Origin: Wenyingzhuangia heitensis
GTDB taxonomy: Bacteria > Bacteroidota > Bacteroidia > Flavobacteriales > Flavobacteriaceae
Length of the DNA: 64,000 nucleotides
Direction: 5' to 3'
NCBI RefSeq assembly: GCF_011762155.1
Contig: NZ_JAASQL010000002.1
Location: forward strand, 186,001 to 250,000
Translations under genes and position numbers: made by a program
The notes under the pieces: generated by a model
Told to the model about the DNA's origin: nothing
The model's database searches: none
What the model saw: only the letters and a program-made list of their open reading frames with translations
Part shown: piece after piece, positions 18,183 to 27,869 of the stretch
Numbering within the stretch: the first letter of the stretch is position 1
How the letters are laid out: every line of letters starts with the position of its first letter

Positions 18183-19145
18183 TTAGAAAATCCCTTCTTT
18201 AATTAAATCGTGAATATGTACTATTCCTTTGTAATTGTCTTGTTTGTCTACCACAATTAATTGAGAAATATTGTTTGTTTCCATAACATCCATGGCTTCT
18301 ATAGCCATTGCATTAATGTCTATTTTTTTTGGATTTTTAGACATAATATCTAAAGAGGTAAGTGATAAAAAATCATCACTTTTATTTAGCATTCGTCTAA
18401 TATCCCCATCAGTAATAATTCCAGCCAATTTGTTATTATCTAAAACTGCAGTTGCTCCCAAACGTTTGTTCGAAATTTCTAACAGTGCATTTTTTACACT
18501 TGTATCAATATTTACCTTTGGAGCTTCATTATTTTCAACCAAATCGCTAACACGTAAATATAGTTTTTTACCTAACGCTCCACCTGGGTGGTATTTTGCA
18601 AAATCTTTACTTGTAAATTGATTCAGTTCTAATAAAGTAACTGCAATAGCATCTCCCATTACTAATTGTGCTGTTGTACTTGTGGTTGGTGCCAAGTTAT
18701 TAGGACAAGCTTCTTTTTCTACAAATGTATTTAAGGTATAAGTAGCTTGTGTTCCTAAAAAAGAGTCTTTATTACCTGTAATTGCTATAATAGGATTGTT
18801 GTTTCTTTTAATAAGAGGAATTAACACTTTTATTTCGGGAGTGTTTCCACTTTTAGAAATACAAATAACCACATCGTTATTTTGTATAATTCCTAAATCT
18901 CCATGTATAGCATCGGCTGCATGCATAAATATGGCAGGAGTTCCGGTAGAGTTTAGAGTCGCAACAATTTTAGTGGCTATAGTAGCACTTTTACCAATTC
19001 CTGTTATAATTACTCTTCCTTTACTTTTAAGAATACATTTTATAGCATTTTCAAAATTGGAATCAATTAAATTGGTTAAATTAGCAATTGCATTGCTTTC
19101 TAGTTCAATAGTTTTCTTGGCAATAGAAAGTATATCGTTATTCAA
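18183..19145 (-). CDS. kdsD: D-arabinose-5-phosphate isomerase (KdsD/KpsF/GutQ)
   Basis: A 320-residue cytoplasmic isomerase converting ribulose-5-phosphate to arabinose-5-phosphate, the first step toward Kdo for lipid A core. It has an N-terminal SIS domain (GRVIITGIGKSATIATKI and the CISKSGNTPEI sugar-phosphate loop) and two C-terminal CBS domains (LAGIITDGDIRRML and YKGIVHIHDLI). It heads the kdsD-tatC-lptB unit and diverges from recQ across 73 bases. A TACATTTG -7 box lies 43 bases upstream on its strand. Linking Kdo synthesis and LPS export (lptB) in one unit makes functional sense. Confidence 0.93.
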   Translation of the reverse strand: MNNDILSIAKKTIELESNAIANLTNLIDSNFENAIKCILKSKGRVIITGIGKSATIATKIVATLNSTGTPAIFMHAADAIHGDLGIIQNNDVVICISKSGNTPEIKVLIPLIKRNNNPIIAITGNKDSFLGTQATYTLNTFVEKEACPNNLAPTTSTTAQLVMGDAIAVTLLELNQFTSKDFAKYHPGGALGKKLYLRVSDLVENNEAPKVNIDTSVKNALLEISNKRLGATAVLDNNKLAGIITDGDIRRMLNKSDDFLSLTSLDIMSKNPKKIDINAMAIEAMDVMETNNISQLIVVDKQDNYKGIVHIHDLIKEGIF

Positions 19146-19187
19146 GGTTGTAATTTTTTACTAAAAAAAAAGTTATATCTTTAATTG

Positions 19188-19195
19188 CAAATGTA
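19188..19195 (-). promoter_or_regulatory. Candidate -7 box for kdsD-tatC-lptB
   Basis: Minus-strand TACATTTG matches TAnnTTTG and lies about 43 bases before the kdsD start. No TTG at the ideal -33 distance was seen. It shares the short divergent region with recQ. Confidence 0.38.
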
Positions 19196-19218
19196 TTTAA
19201 AATTAGCATACTATTATT

Positions 19219-21423
19219 ATGAATCAAGATAAAATTGATTTGTACGGGCCGCTAAAAAAGTATTTTGGCTTCAACAAATTTAAGGGTTTACAAGAAGATG
19301 TGGTAAGAAGCATTGTAGAAGGAAATGATACTTTTGTGATCATGCCTACAGGTGGTGGAAAATCACTTTGTTATCAACTACCAGCATTAATGCAAGAGGG
19401 AACAGCTATTGTTGTTTCTCCCTTAATTGCATTGATGAAAAATCAGGTTGATGCCATTAGAGGAATTTCTGAAAACCAAGGAGTAGCACACGTGCTAAAC
19501 TCATCATTAAACAAAACAGAAATTGCGAAGGTAAAGTCTGACATATCAAACGGAATTACAAAACTATTGTATGTAGCTCCAGAATCTTTAACCAAAGATG
19601 AATATGTAGATTTTTTAAAAGAGCAAACTATTTCTTTTTTTGCGATTGATGAGGCTCATTGTATTTCTGAATGGGGACATGATTTTAGGCCAGAGTACAG
19701 AAACTTAAGAAAAATTATTCAACGAATAGGAAATGTTCCTATTATTGGTTTAACAGCCACAGCTACACCTAAGGTTCAAGAAGATATTATTAAAACGTTG
19801 GCAATGAACAATGCCAATACATTTCAAGCATCTTTTAACAGACCTAATTTGTTTTACGAGGTAAGACCAAAAACAAAAAATGTAGCCAGTGATATTATTC
19901 GTTTTATAAAACAGAGACAAGGAAAATCTGGAGTTATTTACTGTTTAAGTAGAAAAAAAGTTGAAGAGTTAGCACAAACACTTCAAGTAAATGGTATTTC
20001 GGCTTTGCCTTACCATGCAGGTTTAGATGGTAAAACAAGAGCCAAGCATCAAGACATGTTTTTAATGGAAGATGTAGATGTAATTGTAGCCACCATTGCT
20101 TTTGGAATGGGGATAGACAAGCCAGATGTTCGTTTTGTAATCCACCATGATATTCCTAAAAGTTTAGAAAGCTATTATCAAGAAACAGGTAGAGCTGGTC
20201 GTGATGATGGTGAAGGTTATTGTTTGGCTTTTTATGCTTATAAAGATATAGAAAAGTTAGAAAAATTTATGGCCAACAAGCCTATTGCAGAGCAAGAATT
20301 AGGTCATGCTTTGTTACAAGAAGTGGTTGGCTATGCAGAAACATCTATAAGTAGAAGACAATACTTATTGCATTATTTTGGAGAAGAGTTTGATGCTGTA
20401 AATGGTTTAGGTGCTAAAATGGATGACAATACCAAAAATCCTAAAAAACAAACCGAAGCCAAAGAAAGTGTAGTAACGCTTTTAAAAGTGGTAAAAGGTT
20501 CTAAAGAAAAGTACAAAACTAAAGACATTGTTGCCACGTTAATGGGAAAAGCCAATGCTATGTTAAGTTCTCATAAAACAGATGAAAGAGACTTTTTTGG
20601 ACTTGGAAAAGATAAAAACAACGAATATTGGACCGCTTTAATTAGACAAACGTTAGTAGCGGGTTATTTGCGTAAAGAAATTGAGCAATATGGTGTGGTA
20701 AAATTAACTCCCAAAGGACTAGAATTTCTAGAAAAACCAGTTTCTTTTATGATGACAGAAGATCATATTTATGTAGATGAAGATGATAGAGCTGTAATTA
20801 TAGCCAATGCTAAAAATAAAGCTGCGGTAACTACAGATGCTCAGCTAATGAGTTTGTTAAAATCACTTAGAAAAACGGTAGGTAAAAAGAAAGGAATTCC
20901 TCCTTATGCAATTTTTCAAGATCCGTCTTTAGAAGACATGACTTTAAAATACCCAACAAGTATAGAAGAGTTGTCTAATATACATGGAGTAGGAGATGGA
21001 AAAGCGAAAAAATTTGGTAAAGAATTTATTGAATTAATCGCAAAATATGTTACTGAAAATGAGATAGAAAAACCAGATGATTTGGTTGTGAAAACAACAG
21101 GAGAAAAATCGGGGTTAAAGTTGTATATCATTCAGAATACAGATAGAAAATTACCTTTAGAAGATATTGCAAGTGCAAAAGGATTGCAAATGAATGATTT
21201 GATTAAAGAGATTGAATCCATTGTATATTCTGGAACAAAACTTAATATAGATTATTATTTAGAAGATATTTTAGATGAAGACCAGCAAGAAGAAATACAT
21301 GATTATTTTATGGAGGCTGAATCTGATAGTATTAAAGAAGCTTTAGATGAGTTTGATGGAGATTATGATGATGAAGAGTTACGTTTAATGCGTATAAAAT
21401 TTATTAGTGATATAGCTAATTAA
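19219..21423 (+). CDS. recQ: ATP-dependent DNA helicase RecQ
   Basis: A 734-residue 3'-5' DNA helicase for recombination and replication repair. In order: helicase core with Walker A TGGGKSLCYQLPAL, DEAH box FAIDEAHCISEWGHDFRP, LTATATPKVQ and QETGRAGRDDGEGY (about 1-340); an RQC region (about 345-520); an HRDC domain (SLLKSLRKTVGKKKGIPPY...LSNIHGVGDGKAKKFG, about 535-610); and an acidic C-terminal extension with a helical winged-helix-like segment. The four RQC zinc cysteines of E. coli RecQ are missing (HYFGEEFDAVNGLGAKMDDN instead), apparently normal for a flavobacterial subgroup. A long hairpin terminator follows. Confidence 0.95.
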   Translation: MNQDKIDLYGPLKKYFGFNKFKGLQEDVVRSIVEGNDTFVIMPTGGGKSLCYQLPALMQEGTAIVVSPLIALMKNQVDAIRGISENQGVAHVLNSSLNKTEIAKVKSDISNGITKLLYVAPESLTKDEYVDFLKEQTISFFAIDEAHCISEWGHDFRPEYRNLRKIIQRIGNVPIIGLTATATPKVQEDIIKTLAMNNANTFQASFNRPNLFYEVRPKTKNVASDIIRFIKQRQGKSGVIYCLSRKKVEELAQTLQVNGISALPYHAGLDGKTRAKHQDMFLMEDVDVIVATIAFGMGIDKPDVRFVIHHDIPKSLESYYQETGRAGRDDGEGYCLAFYAYKDIEKLEKFMANKPIAEQELGHALLQEVVGYAETSISRRQYLLHYFGEEFDAVNGLGAKMDDNTKNPKKQTEAKESVVTLLKVVKGSKEKYKTKDIVATLMGKANAMLSSHKTDERDFFGLGKDKNNEYWTALIRQTLVAGYLRKEIEQYGVVKLTPKGLEFLEKPVSFMMTEDHIYVDEDDRAVIIANAKNKAAVTTDAQLMSLLKSLRKTVGKKKGIPPYAIFQDPSLEDMTLKYPTSIEELSNIHGVGDGKAKKFGKEFIELIAKYVTENEIEKPDDLVVKTTGEKSGLKLYIIQNTDRKLPLEDIASAKGLQMNDLIKEIESIVYSGTKLNIDYYLEDILDEDQQEEIHDYFMEAESDSIKEALDEFDGDYDDEELRLMRIKFISDIAN

Positions 21424-21434
21424 AGTTGATTTTA

Positions 21435-21482
21435 AAACCCTAAAAAGCCATTTGTATTTTTACAAATGGCTTTTTAGGGTTT
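21435..21482. terminator. Bidirectional terminator between recQ and a hybrid kinase gene
   Basis: A perfect 22-base-pair inverted repeat (21435-21456 with 21461-21482) and a four-base loop. Each arm starts or ends in A/T runs, so it can terminate both convergent genes; it overlaps the kinase stop codon. Confidence 0.9.
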
Positions 21483-24400
21483 AGTTGGGTTTGTATTTGT
21501 GTACTAATTTAATAAGAGATTCTTTAGAAATAGGTTTAGATATATACTCGTTAAATTTTAATTTTTGTAATTTTTCTTCATCAGTTCTAAACGTATGTGC
21601 GGTTTGCGCAATAATAGGAAGTTTAGGTTTTAGTTTTCTTATTTGTTCTGTTGCCTCCCAACCATTAATAATGGGCATCTTAAGATCCATTAAAACTAAA
21701 TCTATATTCTTGTTGTCTTTACAAAAAGCAATAGCTTCAGAGCCATTTAAAGCCCAAATAATATGATCTACTTCATTACTTAAAATTTGTTTTAAATAAG
21801 TAAAATTACTTTCATTATCCTCTGCAATTAAAACAGTGAATAGTTTATTGTTTGTGTTCTTTTCTGATGATATATTGACAACTTCTTCAATTTTAAATGG
21901 GATTGTAAATCTAAATTCGGAGCCTTTTTCTATTTCAGAAGTAAGCTTAATTTCTCCTTTCATTAAATCTAATACCTTAGCTACAATAGACAAACCTAAG
22001 CCTGTACCTTGAGAAAAGTCATCAATTTTAAAAAATCTTTCAAAAATCTTAGATTGCTTTTCTAATGAAACACCAATACCTGTGTCATTTACAAAACAAA
22101 CAATATTGTTGTTTACATCTAATTCATATCCAAATGTAATGTTTCCTTTATGGGTAAATTTAATAGCGTTGGATAGTAAATTGATAAAGATTTGTTTTAC
22201 TCTGTTTTTGTCAGAATAAATAATCATTTTAGAATAATGAGTTTTTAGAACTAAGTTTACTTTAGAATTGCATTTGTTGTCGTAGGTTTGAAAAATTTCT
22301 TCTAACAAGGAGTTGATGTCAAAAGTAGTTTCTTTAATTTCTATAGATTCAGATTCTATTCTTGCAAAATAAATTAAATCATCAACCAATTGCAATAATA
22401 TTTCACTTTGATTATTGATAATAGTGGTAAACTCTTTAAATTCTGGTCTGGTAGATTCATCTGCAATAACATTAGAAAAACCAACAATAGAATTTAAAGG
22501 AGTTCTAATTTCATGACTCATAGAGGTTAAAAAAGCTGTTTTTAGTCTGTCTGATTCTTCTGCTTTGTTTTTGGCTTTTTCTAAATCTTCTAATATTTTT
22601 TTCTTTTCTGTTATATCTTCTTTAAGAGCGACAAAGTGAGTAATTTGATTTTCATCATTTTTAATAGGAGCTATGTTTACATTTTCCCAATACAGTTCTC
22701 CATTTTTCTTTTTGTTTTTTATTTCTCCTTCCCAAGGTTTTCCATTGTATAAAAAGTTCCACATGGTTTTGTAGTATTCTTTGGGATGATGCCCAGAATT
22801 TAGAATTCGTGGATTTTTACCTAAAACTTCTTTATAGCTATAGCCTGTAGTTTTCTCAAAGCAAGGGTTAACATATTCTAGATCGCCATTAAAGTCTGTA
22901 ATCATTATACAGATAGGACTTTGCTCTAAAGCCTTGGTTAATTTATTTGTTTCTTCTTCTGTTTTTTTTCTATTGGTTAGATCTCTTACAAAGGCTAAAA
23001 ACATTTTTTCTCCTTTATTAAAAAAAGCACTAAGTTGAATTTCCACAGGAAAAGTACTACCGTCTTTTCTTATGTGAAAGCTAGATATTGAAATTCTTTT
23101 ATTTGTTTCTAGTTGTTTCCAAGTGTTTATGACTAAATCTTTATCAGATTTATTACTTTTAGCATCAATATCAAAAACAGTTAGAGATTTAATTTCTTTT
23201 TTTGTGTAACCCAAATCTTGAGTTGCTTTTACATTTGTGTTGCATATATTACCTGTAATGTCATGAACATACATGGCATCTGGAGCATTGTACATAAAGT
23301 TTTTAAATTTTTGCTCACTTTCTCGTAATGCAATTTCTGCTGTTTTTTGATAGGTTATATCTGTATGTGTACCAATAGCTCTTTTAGGTTTTCCATGTTT
23401 GTCGGTTTCAAATGTTTTTATTCGTGATCGAATCCACATCCATTCTCCGTTTTTTTGCTTAAACCTAAATTCCTCATCATAACAATTACTTATTCCAGAT
23501 AAAAAATTTGCTGTTTTTGTCTGTACCCTATCAATATCATCTATATGAACTCTTTTTTCCCACTCTGCAGCATTGCCAGGAAATTCATTTGGTTGGTAGC
23601 CAGCCATTGTGTAATAACGAGAATCATAATAAACATTGTTTGATGAAATATCCCAATCGTAATAACCGTCATTGTTTACCGCTAAAGCAAAGTTATTTCT
23701 TTCTTCACTTTTTTGAATTTCTTTTTCTGCTTTTATACGATCTGTAATATCTATAGAAGAAACCCAACATCCTTCTATTTCTGTTTCACTTTTATAAAGG
23801 CTAACAATGTTGTTTAAAAAAAACTTAACTTCTCCATTGGCTGTAGTCTCCTCGGTGGTAATATTAACCCATTCATATTGACTAGAAATGTATAATTTTA
23901 TAAGCTCTAAAGCTGTTTCTTCACTTTCCCATAAAACGGTTAAAGGTTTGTTGGTTATTTCTAAAGCACTCTTAAATCCATAAAACTGAGCAAATAAGTC
24001 ATTACATTCTGCTATATAGGCATTTTTTAAAAAGAAATTAATTTGTTCTTTAACAGGTAAATCTGTTTTTAAAGGAATGGTAGTTGCTATTCTAAATAAT
24101 CCTTGTATAGAGGAATTGATTAGTTTTTGATGGCTGTTTAACGTTTCTTGTAGTTTAATTTCTGCGTTTCTTTCTGCAGTTACATCTAAAAAGGTTCCTT
24201 CTGTTGTTTCTGTATTGTTACTAGGGTTTGTAACTAGTCTAGCGTTAACCATTGCTACAAATGGTGTCTTGTCTAATTTTGTAGCGTTTACAATAAAGTT
24301 TTTTACATAACCCTGTTCTTTTATTTTAGAAATAAATAGCTCTCTTTCTTTAGGGTCTTGCCAAAAATTTAGAATAAGAGATCCTTTGTGATTAATAGAA

Positions 24401-25167
24401 GGGTCTAGTCCTAAAGTTTTTTCAAACTCATTATTATAACTTAATAATTTACCGTCTAGAGTGGCTGTATAGTAACCTTCTAGTAAGTTTGTAATGGTAT
24501 TTCTAAATTTTTGCTCGGACACTATTAGTTCGGAATTTAACTTTTTTATCCCTTTAAAAGATTTGTATATGTAATACCCTAGTGAGCTAATAATTAAAAG
24601 AATAAGAATTCTGGAAAACATAAAATATTTTATGTTTTTTTTTATTGAACTTATTTTAATGCTATTGTCAGTAATTAATTGATTTGTTAAGTTTTGATGA
24701 TTTAAATAAGCTTTTTCAATATAATTGAATAACTGATTTTTATAATTAAAATAAAGATCACTTTCTAAAATTAGTAGTGCTTGTTTTTTGTTGTGATTAG
24801 CATTTGCTAAAAAAGATTGTTGTTCTAGCTTAAATATAGAATCAGAAATACTGTTAGGTATTTGTTTTAAAGTGTTTAGGCCACTTACTTTTTGATTAAA
24901 ATATTTTTTTGTTTTATAGTACTCTTTTAGCCAAATACTGTCTGATGTTTTTATGAATTTTTTAGCTGTATAACCTAGTTTTTCATTTAAAAATAATAGG
25001 TTGTCAAACCTTTTAGGTAGTTGTTGGTTTAATTCAATTTGATCAAAGTGATTGATAATACTTTTTGTGTTTTTAATTAATAGTAAGTTGATACTTATAA
25101 AAACAAATAGCATTATAGAATATATAGATATGGTAATCTGTTTAGGGGTTAATTTTTTCATGTTCAA
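21481..25167 (-). CDS. Multi-PAS hybrid sensor histidine kinase
   Basis: A 1228-residue membrane sensor. Two hydrophobic segments (about 10-30 and 182-202) bracket a helical periplasmic sensor of ~150 residues. Then come about five PAS domains between residues 215 and 860 (the third resembles PAS_3, with EFRFKQKNGEWMWIRSRI), a HisKA domain with phospho-His 885 (SMSHEIRTPLN), an ATPase domain (NLLSNAIKF, DTGIGV, GTGLGLSIV) and a C-terminal receiver with phospho-acceptor Asp 1161 (LVLMDLKMPIINGWEA). There is no Hpt domain, so a separate phosphotransfer partner is expected. No response regulator with an output domain adjoins it; a lone receiver (27414-27788) is 2 kb away. The signal is unknown. 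Confidence 0.9.
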   Translation of the reverse strand: MNMKKLTPKQITISIYSIMLFVFISINLLLIKNTKSIINHFDQIELNQQLPKRFDNLLFLNEKLGYTAKKFIKTSDSIWLKEYYKTKKYFNQKVSGLNTLKQIPNSISDSIFKLEQQSFLANANHNKKQALLILESDLYFNYKNQLFNYIEKAYLNHQNLTNQLITDNSIKISSIKKNIKYFMFSRILILLIISSLGYYIYKSFKGIKKLNSELIVSEQKFRNTITNLLEGYYTATLDGKLLSYNNEFEKTLGLDPSINHKGSLILNFWQDPKERELFISKIKEQGYVKNFIVNATKLDKTPFVAMVNARLVTNPSNNTETTEGTFLDVTAERNAEIKLQETLNSHQKLINSSIQGLFRIATTIPLKTDLPVKEQINFFLKNAYIAECNDLFAQFYGFKSALEITNKPLTVLWESEETALELIKLYISSQYEWVNITTEETTANGEVKFFLNNIVSLYKSETEIEGCWVSSIDITDRIKAEKEIQKSEERNNFALAVNNDGYYDWDISSNNVYYDSRYYTMAGYQPNEFPGNAAEWEKRVHIDDIDRVQTKTANFLSGISNCYDEEFRFKQKNGEWMWIRSRIKTFETDKHGKPKRAIGTHTDITYQKTAEIALRESEQKFKNFMYNAPDAMYVHDITGNICNTNVKATQDLGYTKKEIKSLTVFDIDAKSNKSDKDLVINTWKQLETNKRISISSFHIRKDGSTFPVEIQLSAFFNKGEKMFLAFVRDLTNRKKTEEETNKLTKALEQSPICIMITDFNGDLEYVNPCFEKTTGYSYKEVLGKNPRILNSGHHPKEYYKTMWNFLYNGKPWEGEIKNKKKNGELYWENVNIAPIKNDENQITHFVALKEDITEKKKILEDLEKAKNKAEESDRLKTAFLTSMSHEIRTPLNSIVGFSNVIADESTRPEFKEFTTIINNQSEILLQLVDDLIYFARIESESIEIKETTFDINSLLEEIFQTYDNKCNSKVNLVLKTHYSKMIIYSDKNRVKQIFINLLSNAIKFTHKGNITFGYELDVNNNIVCFVNDTGIGVSLEKQSKIFERFFKIDDFSQGTGLGLSIVAKVLDLMKGEIKLTSEIEKGSEFRFTIPFKIEEVVNISSEKNTNNKLFTVLIAEDNESNFTYLKQILSNEVDHIIWALNGSEAIAFCKDNKNIDLVLMDLKMPIINGWEATEQIRKLKPKLPIIAQTAHTFRTDEEKLQKLKFNEYISKPISKESLIKLVHKYKPN

Positions 25168-25266
25168 TTTTAGGGTATACTACTAGCTATAATATGATAA
25201 CTGAAATTTAATGAAAAAACAATAGAATAGTTGTTGTAAACTTTAACTTTATTCGTTTAAATTTAA

Positions 25267-25300
25267 AAAGCACGCTAACTTTTTAAATTAGTGTGCTTTT
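25267..25300 (-). terminator. Terminator of the SnoaL lipoprotein gene
   Basis: Thirteen-base arms (25267-25279 and 25288-25300) with one G-T pair, flanked by a T run on the minus strand. It lies 26 bases past the stop at 25326. Confidence 0.75.
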
Positions 25301-25325
25301 AGGTATGCAAAAATTGTATTTCTAT

Positions 25326-26198
25326 TTAAAAATTAAACTTTCCGTTGTTGTTTTTCCAGGTATCTTTAGGTGTTATAGGTTCAATAACATCCCAATGTTC
25401 TGCAATTTTTCCATTTTCTACTCTAAATAAATCATAGAAAGAATTGTGAATACCTCCAAAATGTCCTTCGCTAACTACTAACACAAAATTTCCTTGTCCT
25501 AAAACTTTATGAATGGTGTCAAACTTTAAAAAAATTCCTTTTTTAGCCAAAACACTTAAGGTTGTTCCTAACCCAGAAAGTTGGTCGGGAATGTTTGGGT
25601 TGTGTTGAATATAATCGTCACCATGAAAATAACTTGCTAATCTTTCCATTTTCCCGTTTACCAAAATATCAGTAACAAAGTTTGTAACCAATGTTTTGTT
25701 TTCTTCGGTTTTGTTAAGATCTTTAATTTGAGTGTTTCCATCAATCATAGTGTGCCCACTTGGGTTTGGAGTTGCTGGAGTTTCTTGTAAATTATCCCAA
25801 TGTTCTACAATTTGACCTTCTTCAAACTTAAAAATATCAAATCCTATTTTGGGACCAAAAAAATTATATTCAGTATGTGTAAAAACATAATCCCCATCTT
25901 TAAAAGTTCTTATGGTATTTACTTTTGCAGAGTTTTTAGGTACTTGTTGTAGTAAAGCTCCAAACCCTGCCAAACCATCTGCAACTCCAGTGTTATGCTG
26001 TGTGTACTTGTTTGGGTTAATATAGCTTGTGGGCTCTTGTGCACCTGTTTCTATACTTTTAAGTAGTGCTACTACTTTTTGTTCTTTAGTTTTTTCTGTT
26101 TTTTGTTCTTTTTGTGACTGAGTATTCTTTTTGTTTTGGTTATTACAAGCAGTAGTTATTGCTGCAATAATTGATAGACCTACAAATAATTTTTTCAT
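25326..26198 (-). CDS. Lipoprotein with two SnoaL-like (NTF2-fold) domains
   Basis: A 290-residue predicted lipoprotein: signal peptide with lipobox ITTAC (Cys 18), a charged linker of Gln/Lys/Glu, then two tandem NTF2-like domains (about 40-155 and 165-285). Each repeat shows the family pattern: YTQHNTGVADGLAGFGALL / YIQHNPNIPDQLSGLGTTL near the start and EHWDNLQE / EHWDVIEP at the end. SnoaL-like proteins form a small cone-shaped pocket and include cyclases, isomerases and hydrolases, and many are uncharacterised. The internal duplication suggests a pseudo-dimer in one chain. An AraC-type regulator gene lies 88 bases upstream on the same strand. A single-domain relative is at 49777-50151. 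Confidence 0.85.
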   Translation of the reverse strand: MKKLFVGLSIIAAITTACNNQNKKNTQSQKEQKTEKTKEQKVVALLKSIETGAQEPTSYINPNKYTQHNTGVADGLAGFGALLQQVPKNSAKVNTIRTFKDGDYVFTHTEYNFFGPKIGFDIFKFEEGQIVEHWDNLQETPATPNPSGHTMIDGNTQIKDLNKTEENKTLVTNFVTDILVNGKMERLASYFHGDDYIQHNPNIPDQLSGLGTTLSVLAKKGIFLKFDTIHKVLGQGNFVLVVSEGHFGGIHNSFYDLFRVENGKIAEHWDVIEPITPKDTWKNNNGKFNF

Positions 26199-26286
26199 TG
26201 TTTTTTGTGTTGATTATTAATGTGCCACAAAGGTGCAATGATTGTAAGTTGATAAAAAGGTGAAAATATTGCTTTACATGATACTT

Positions 26287-27159
26287 TTAGTCCATTGTAA
26301 ATTGTTCTCTAAATTCTATGGGAGTTTTTAGAGTTCGTTTTTTAAAATATTTAACAAAGTTTGTGGGTTCTTCAAAACCTAAAGAAAATCCAATTTCTTT
26401 AACACTATCATTAGTATGTGCTAGTAGTCTTTTAGCTTCTAATAAAACCCTGTCATTTATAAATTCTTTAGGAGTTTTTCCAAAAACATTAGACGTTGCT
26501 AAATTTAATCTTTTTGGAGTTACGTGCATTTGGTCACAATAAAAAGAGACTTGTTTGTGGGAAATAAAATATTGATCTACCAGATCTCTAAAGATTAGAA
26601 TGTAATCTAAATTGGCATCCTTTTTAAGTTCTGTAAAATTTTGTTTACGTCTTTCTCTTTCTGAGTGGAGTAGTAAATTTTTTAAATAATTTCTTAAAAT
26701 ATCTGCTTGATAATTGTCTTTGGTTAGTGTGGTTTCTTTTTGAATTTGTTGGAATAAAGTAGAAAAGATCACTTCATTGCTTTTTAAAACTATTTGTGAT
26801 ATAGATAATAAATCGTTAAATAAAATACTACTTTTTAAAAATTGGGTATCTGTATCAGTTTTACAAAAGAAATTATCTGTAAATAATAGAATTATACCCT
26901 CTACATTTTTAGTGAAAGAAAATTGTTGAACACTATTTTTATTGATGTATAGAAGGCTGTTTTCTGAAATTTTAATACTATTAAAATCTACCATTTGATT
27001 AGGTGCTTTGTTTTTAAACCATATTAAATGGTAAAAGTCCGTTCTGTGTGGTTGCGACAGCTCGTCTCCAAAATTATTGTAAAGATCAGATATGTTAAGT
27101 ACCTCAAACTCTTGAGGCAGTCCTTCTTTAAAATTATATTTCTGGATTACGTTGTTCAT
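26287..27159 (-). CDS. AraC family transcriptional regulator
   Basis: A 290-residue regulator. The N-terminal ~165 residues form a cupin-like sensing domain (HRTDFYHLIWFKN, ILLFTDNFFC). The C-terminal ~100 residues hold two helix-turn-helix units typical of AraC: SFYCDQMHVTPKRLNLATSN, and VKEIGFSLGFEEPTNFVKYF followed by KTPIEFRE. It probably controls the SnoaL lipoprotein gene directly downstream on the same strand; the ligand is unknown. A TACTTTTG box (27188-27195, minus strand) may be its promoter, but no -33 element was found. Confidence 0.92.
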   Translation of the reverse strand: MNNVIQKYNFKEGLPQEFEVLNISDLYNNFGDELSQPHRTDFYHLIWFKNKAPNQMVDFNSIKISENSLLYINKNSVQQFSFTKNVEGIILLFTDNFFCKTDTDTQFLKSSILFNDLLSISQIVLKSNEVIFSTLFQQIQKETTLTKDNYQADILRNYLKNLLLHSERERRKQNFTELKKDANLDYILIFRDLVDQYFISHKQVSFYCDQMHVTPKRLNLATSNVFGKTPKEFINDRVLLEAKRLLAHTNDSVKEIGFSLGFEEPTNFVKYFKKRTLKTPIEFREQFTMD

Positions 27160-27187
27160 TCTAAATCTATATTCTTTAATAAATTTT

Positions 27188-27195
27188 CAAAAGTA
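27188..27195 (-). promoter_or_regulatory. Candidate -7 box for the AraC-family gene
   Basis: Minus-strand TACTTTTG fits TAnnTTTG, 29 bases before the start. A matching TTG is not visible at the expected distance. Confidence 0.3.
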
Positions 27196-27413
27196 TTTAA
27201 ATTATGTTTAATTAAAAATGTTAATAGATGAATAAAAACTAAAAAAGAATGTTTTGATTTAAATAAAGTGTTTTTTTCTGCTTATCTACATATAAATGTA
27301 TTATAACTGTTTTAACCGCTTTCTAAGCGATAATAGATGTTTTTAAAATATAGATTTTTGTAACTTAAATAGAAAAAAATGAGAATGTTAACTGTTTTTT
27401 AAAAGCTGTACAA

Positions 27414-27788
27414 ATGAAAAAGAAAGTATTATATGTAGAAGACAATTTTGTAAATAGACTGTTGTTAGAAAAATCTTTACATGGTATTGTAAAAATAGAT
27501 ACCGAAGAAAATGGTTTTAAAGGAATAGCGTTGGCAGAAGAAAAAAAATACGATGTGTATATTTTAGATTTAAACTTAGGGGATCCAGAAATTGATGGAT
27601 TTGGTGTTTTACAATCAATAAAAGTAAACAAACAACTTAAAGGGCTTTATGTAGCTTTAACAGCTTATGATGGTACGGAGTGGAAAAATAAATGTATAGA
27701 TTCTGGCTTTGATATGTATTTTACCAAACCTGTAAACGCTAAAAGTATGTGGTTAGATATTGAAAATTATCTAAAAATAGGACACTAG
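27414..27788 (+). CDS. Stand-alone response regulator receiver protein
   Basis: A 124-residue single receiver domain of the CheY type. It shows the acidic pocket YVEDN, the phospho-acceptor Asp in YILDLNLGD, the switch Thr in ALTAYDG, and the conserved Lys in FTKPV. There is no output domain, so it may pass phosphate within a phosphorelay or act by protein contact. The nearest hybrid kinase (21481-25167) lacks an Hpt domain and may or may not be a partner. A strong bidirectional hairpin separates it from ndk. The 254-base upstream region holds only a small cgctt/aagcg inverted repeat at 27317-27329. Confidence 0.92.
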   Translation: MKKKVLYVEDNFVNRLLLEKSLHGIVKIDTEENGFKGIALAEEKKYDVYILDLNLGDPEIDGFGVLQSIKVNKQLKGLYVALTAYDGTEWKNKCIDSGFDMYFTKPVNAKSMWLDIENYLKIGH

Positions 27789-27820
27789 TTTTATAGTTTA
27801 TAACTACAGTATTCTCTGTT

Positions 27821-27861
27821 AAAAATCAGCTTTTTGTTATTTAAACAAAAAGCTGATTTTT
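27821..27861. terminator. Bidirectional terminator between receiver gene and ndk
   Basis: Perfect 18-base arms (27821-27838 and 27844-27861), with flanking A and T runs on both strands. It serves the two convergent genes. Confidence 0.9.
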
Positions 27862-27869
27862 TTTAATTA

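Noticed and set aside
26199-26286. Sigma-54 promoter suggested by gtgcca near 26223
   Set aside because: The TGCAA-like partner lies on the wrong side of the motif for either strand's -24/-12 order.
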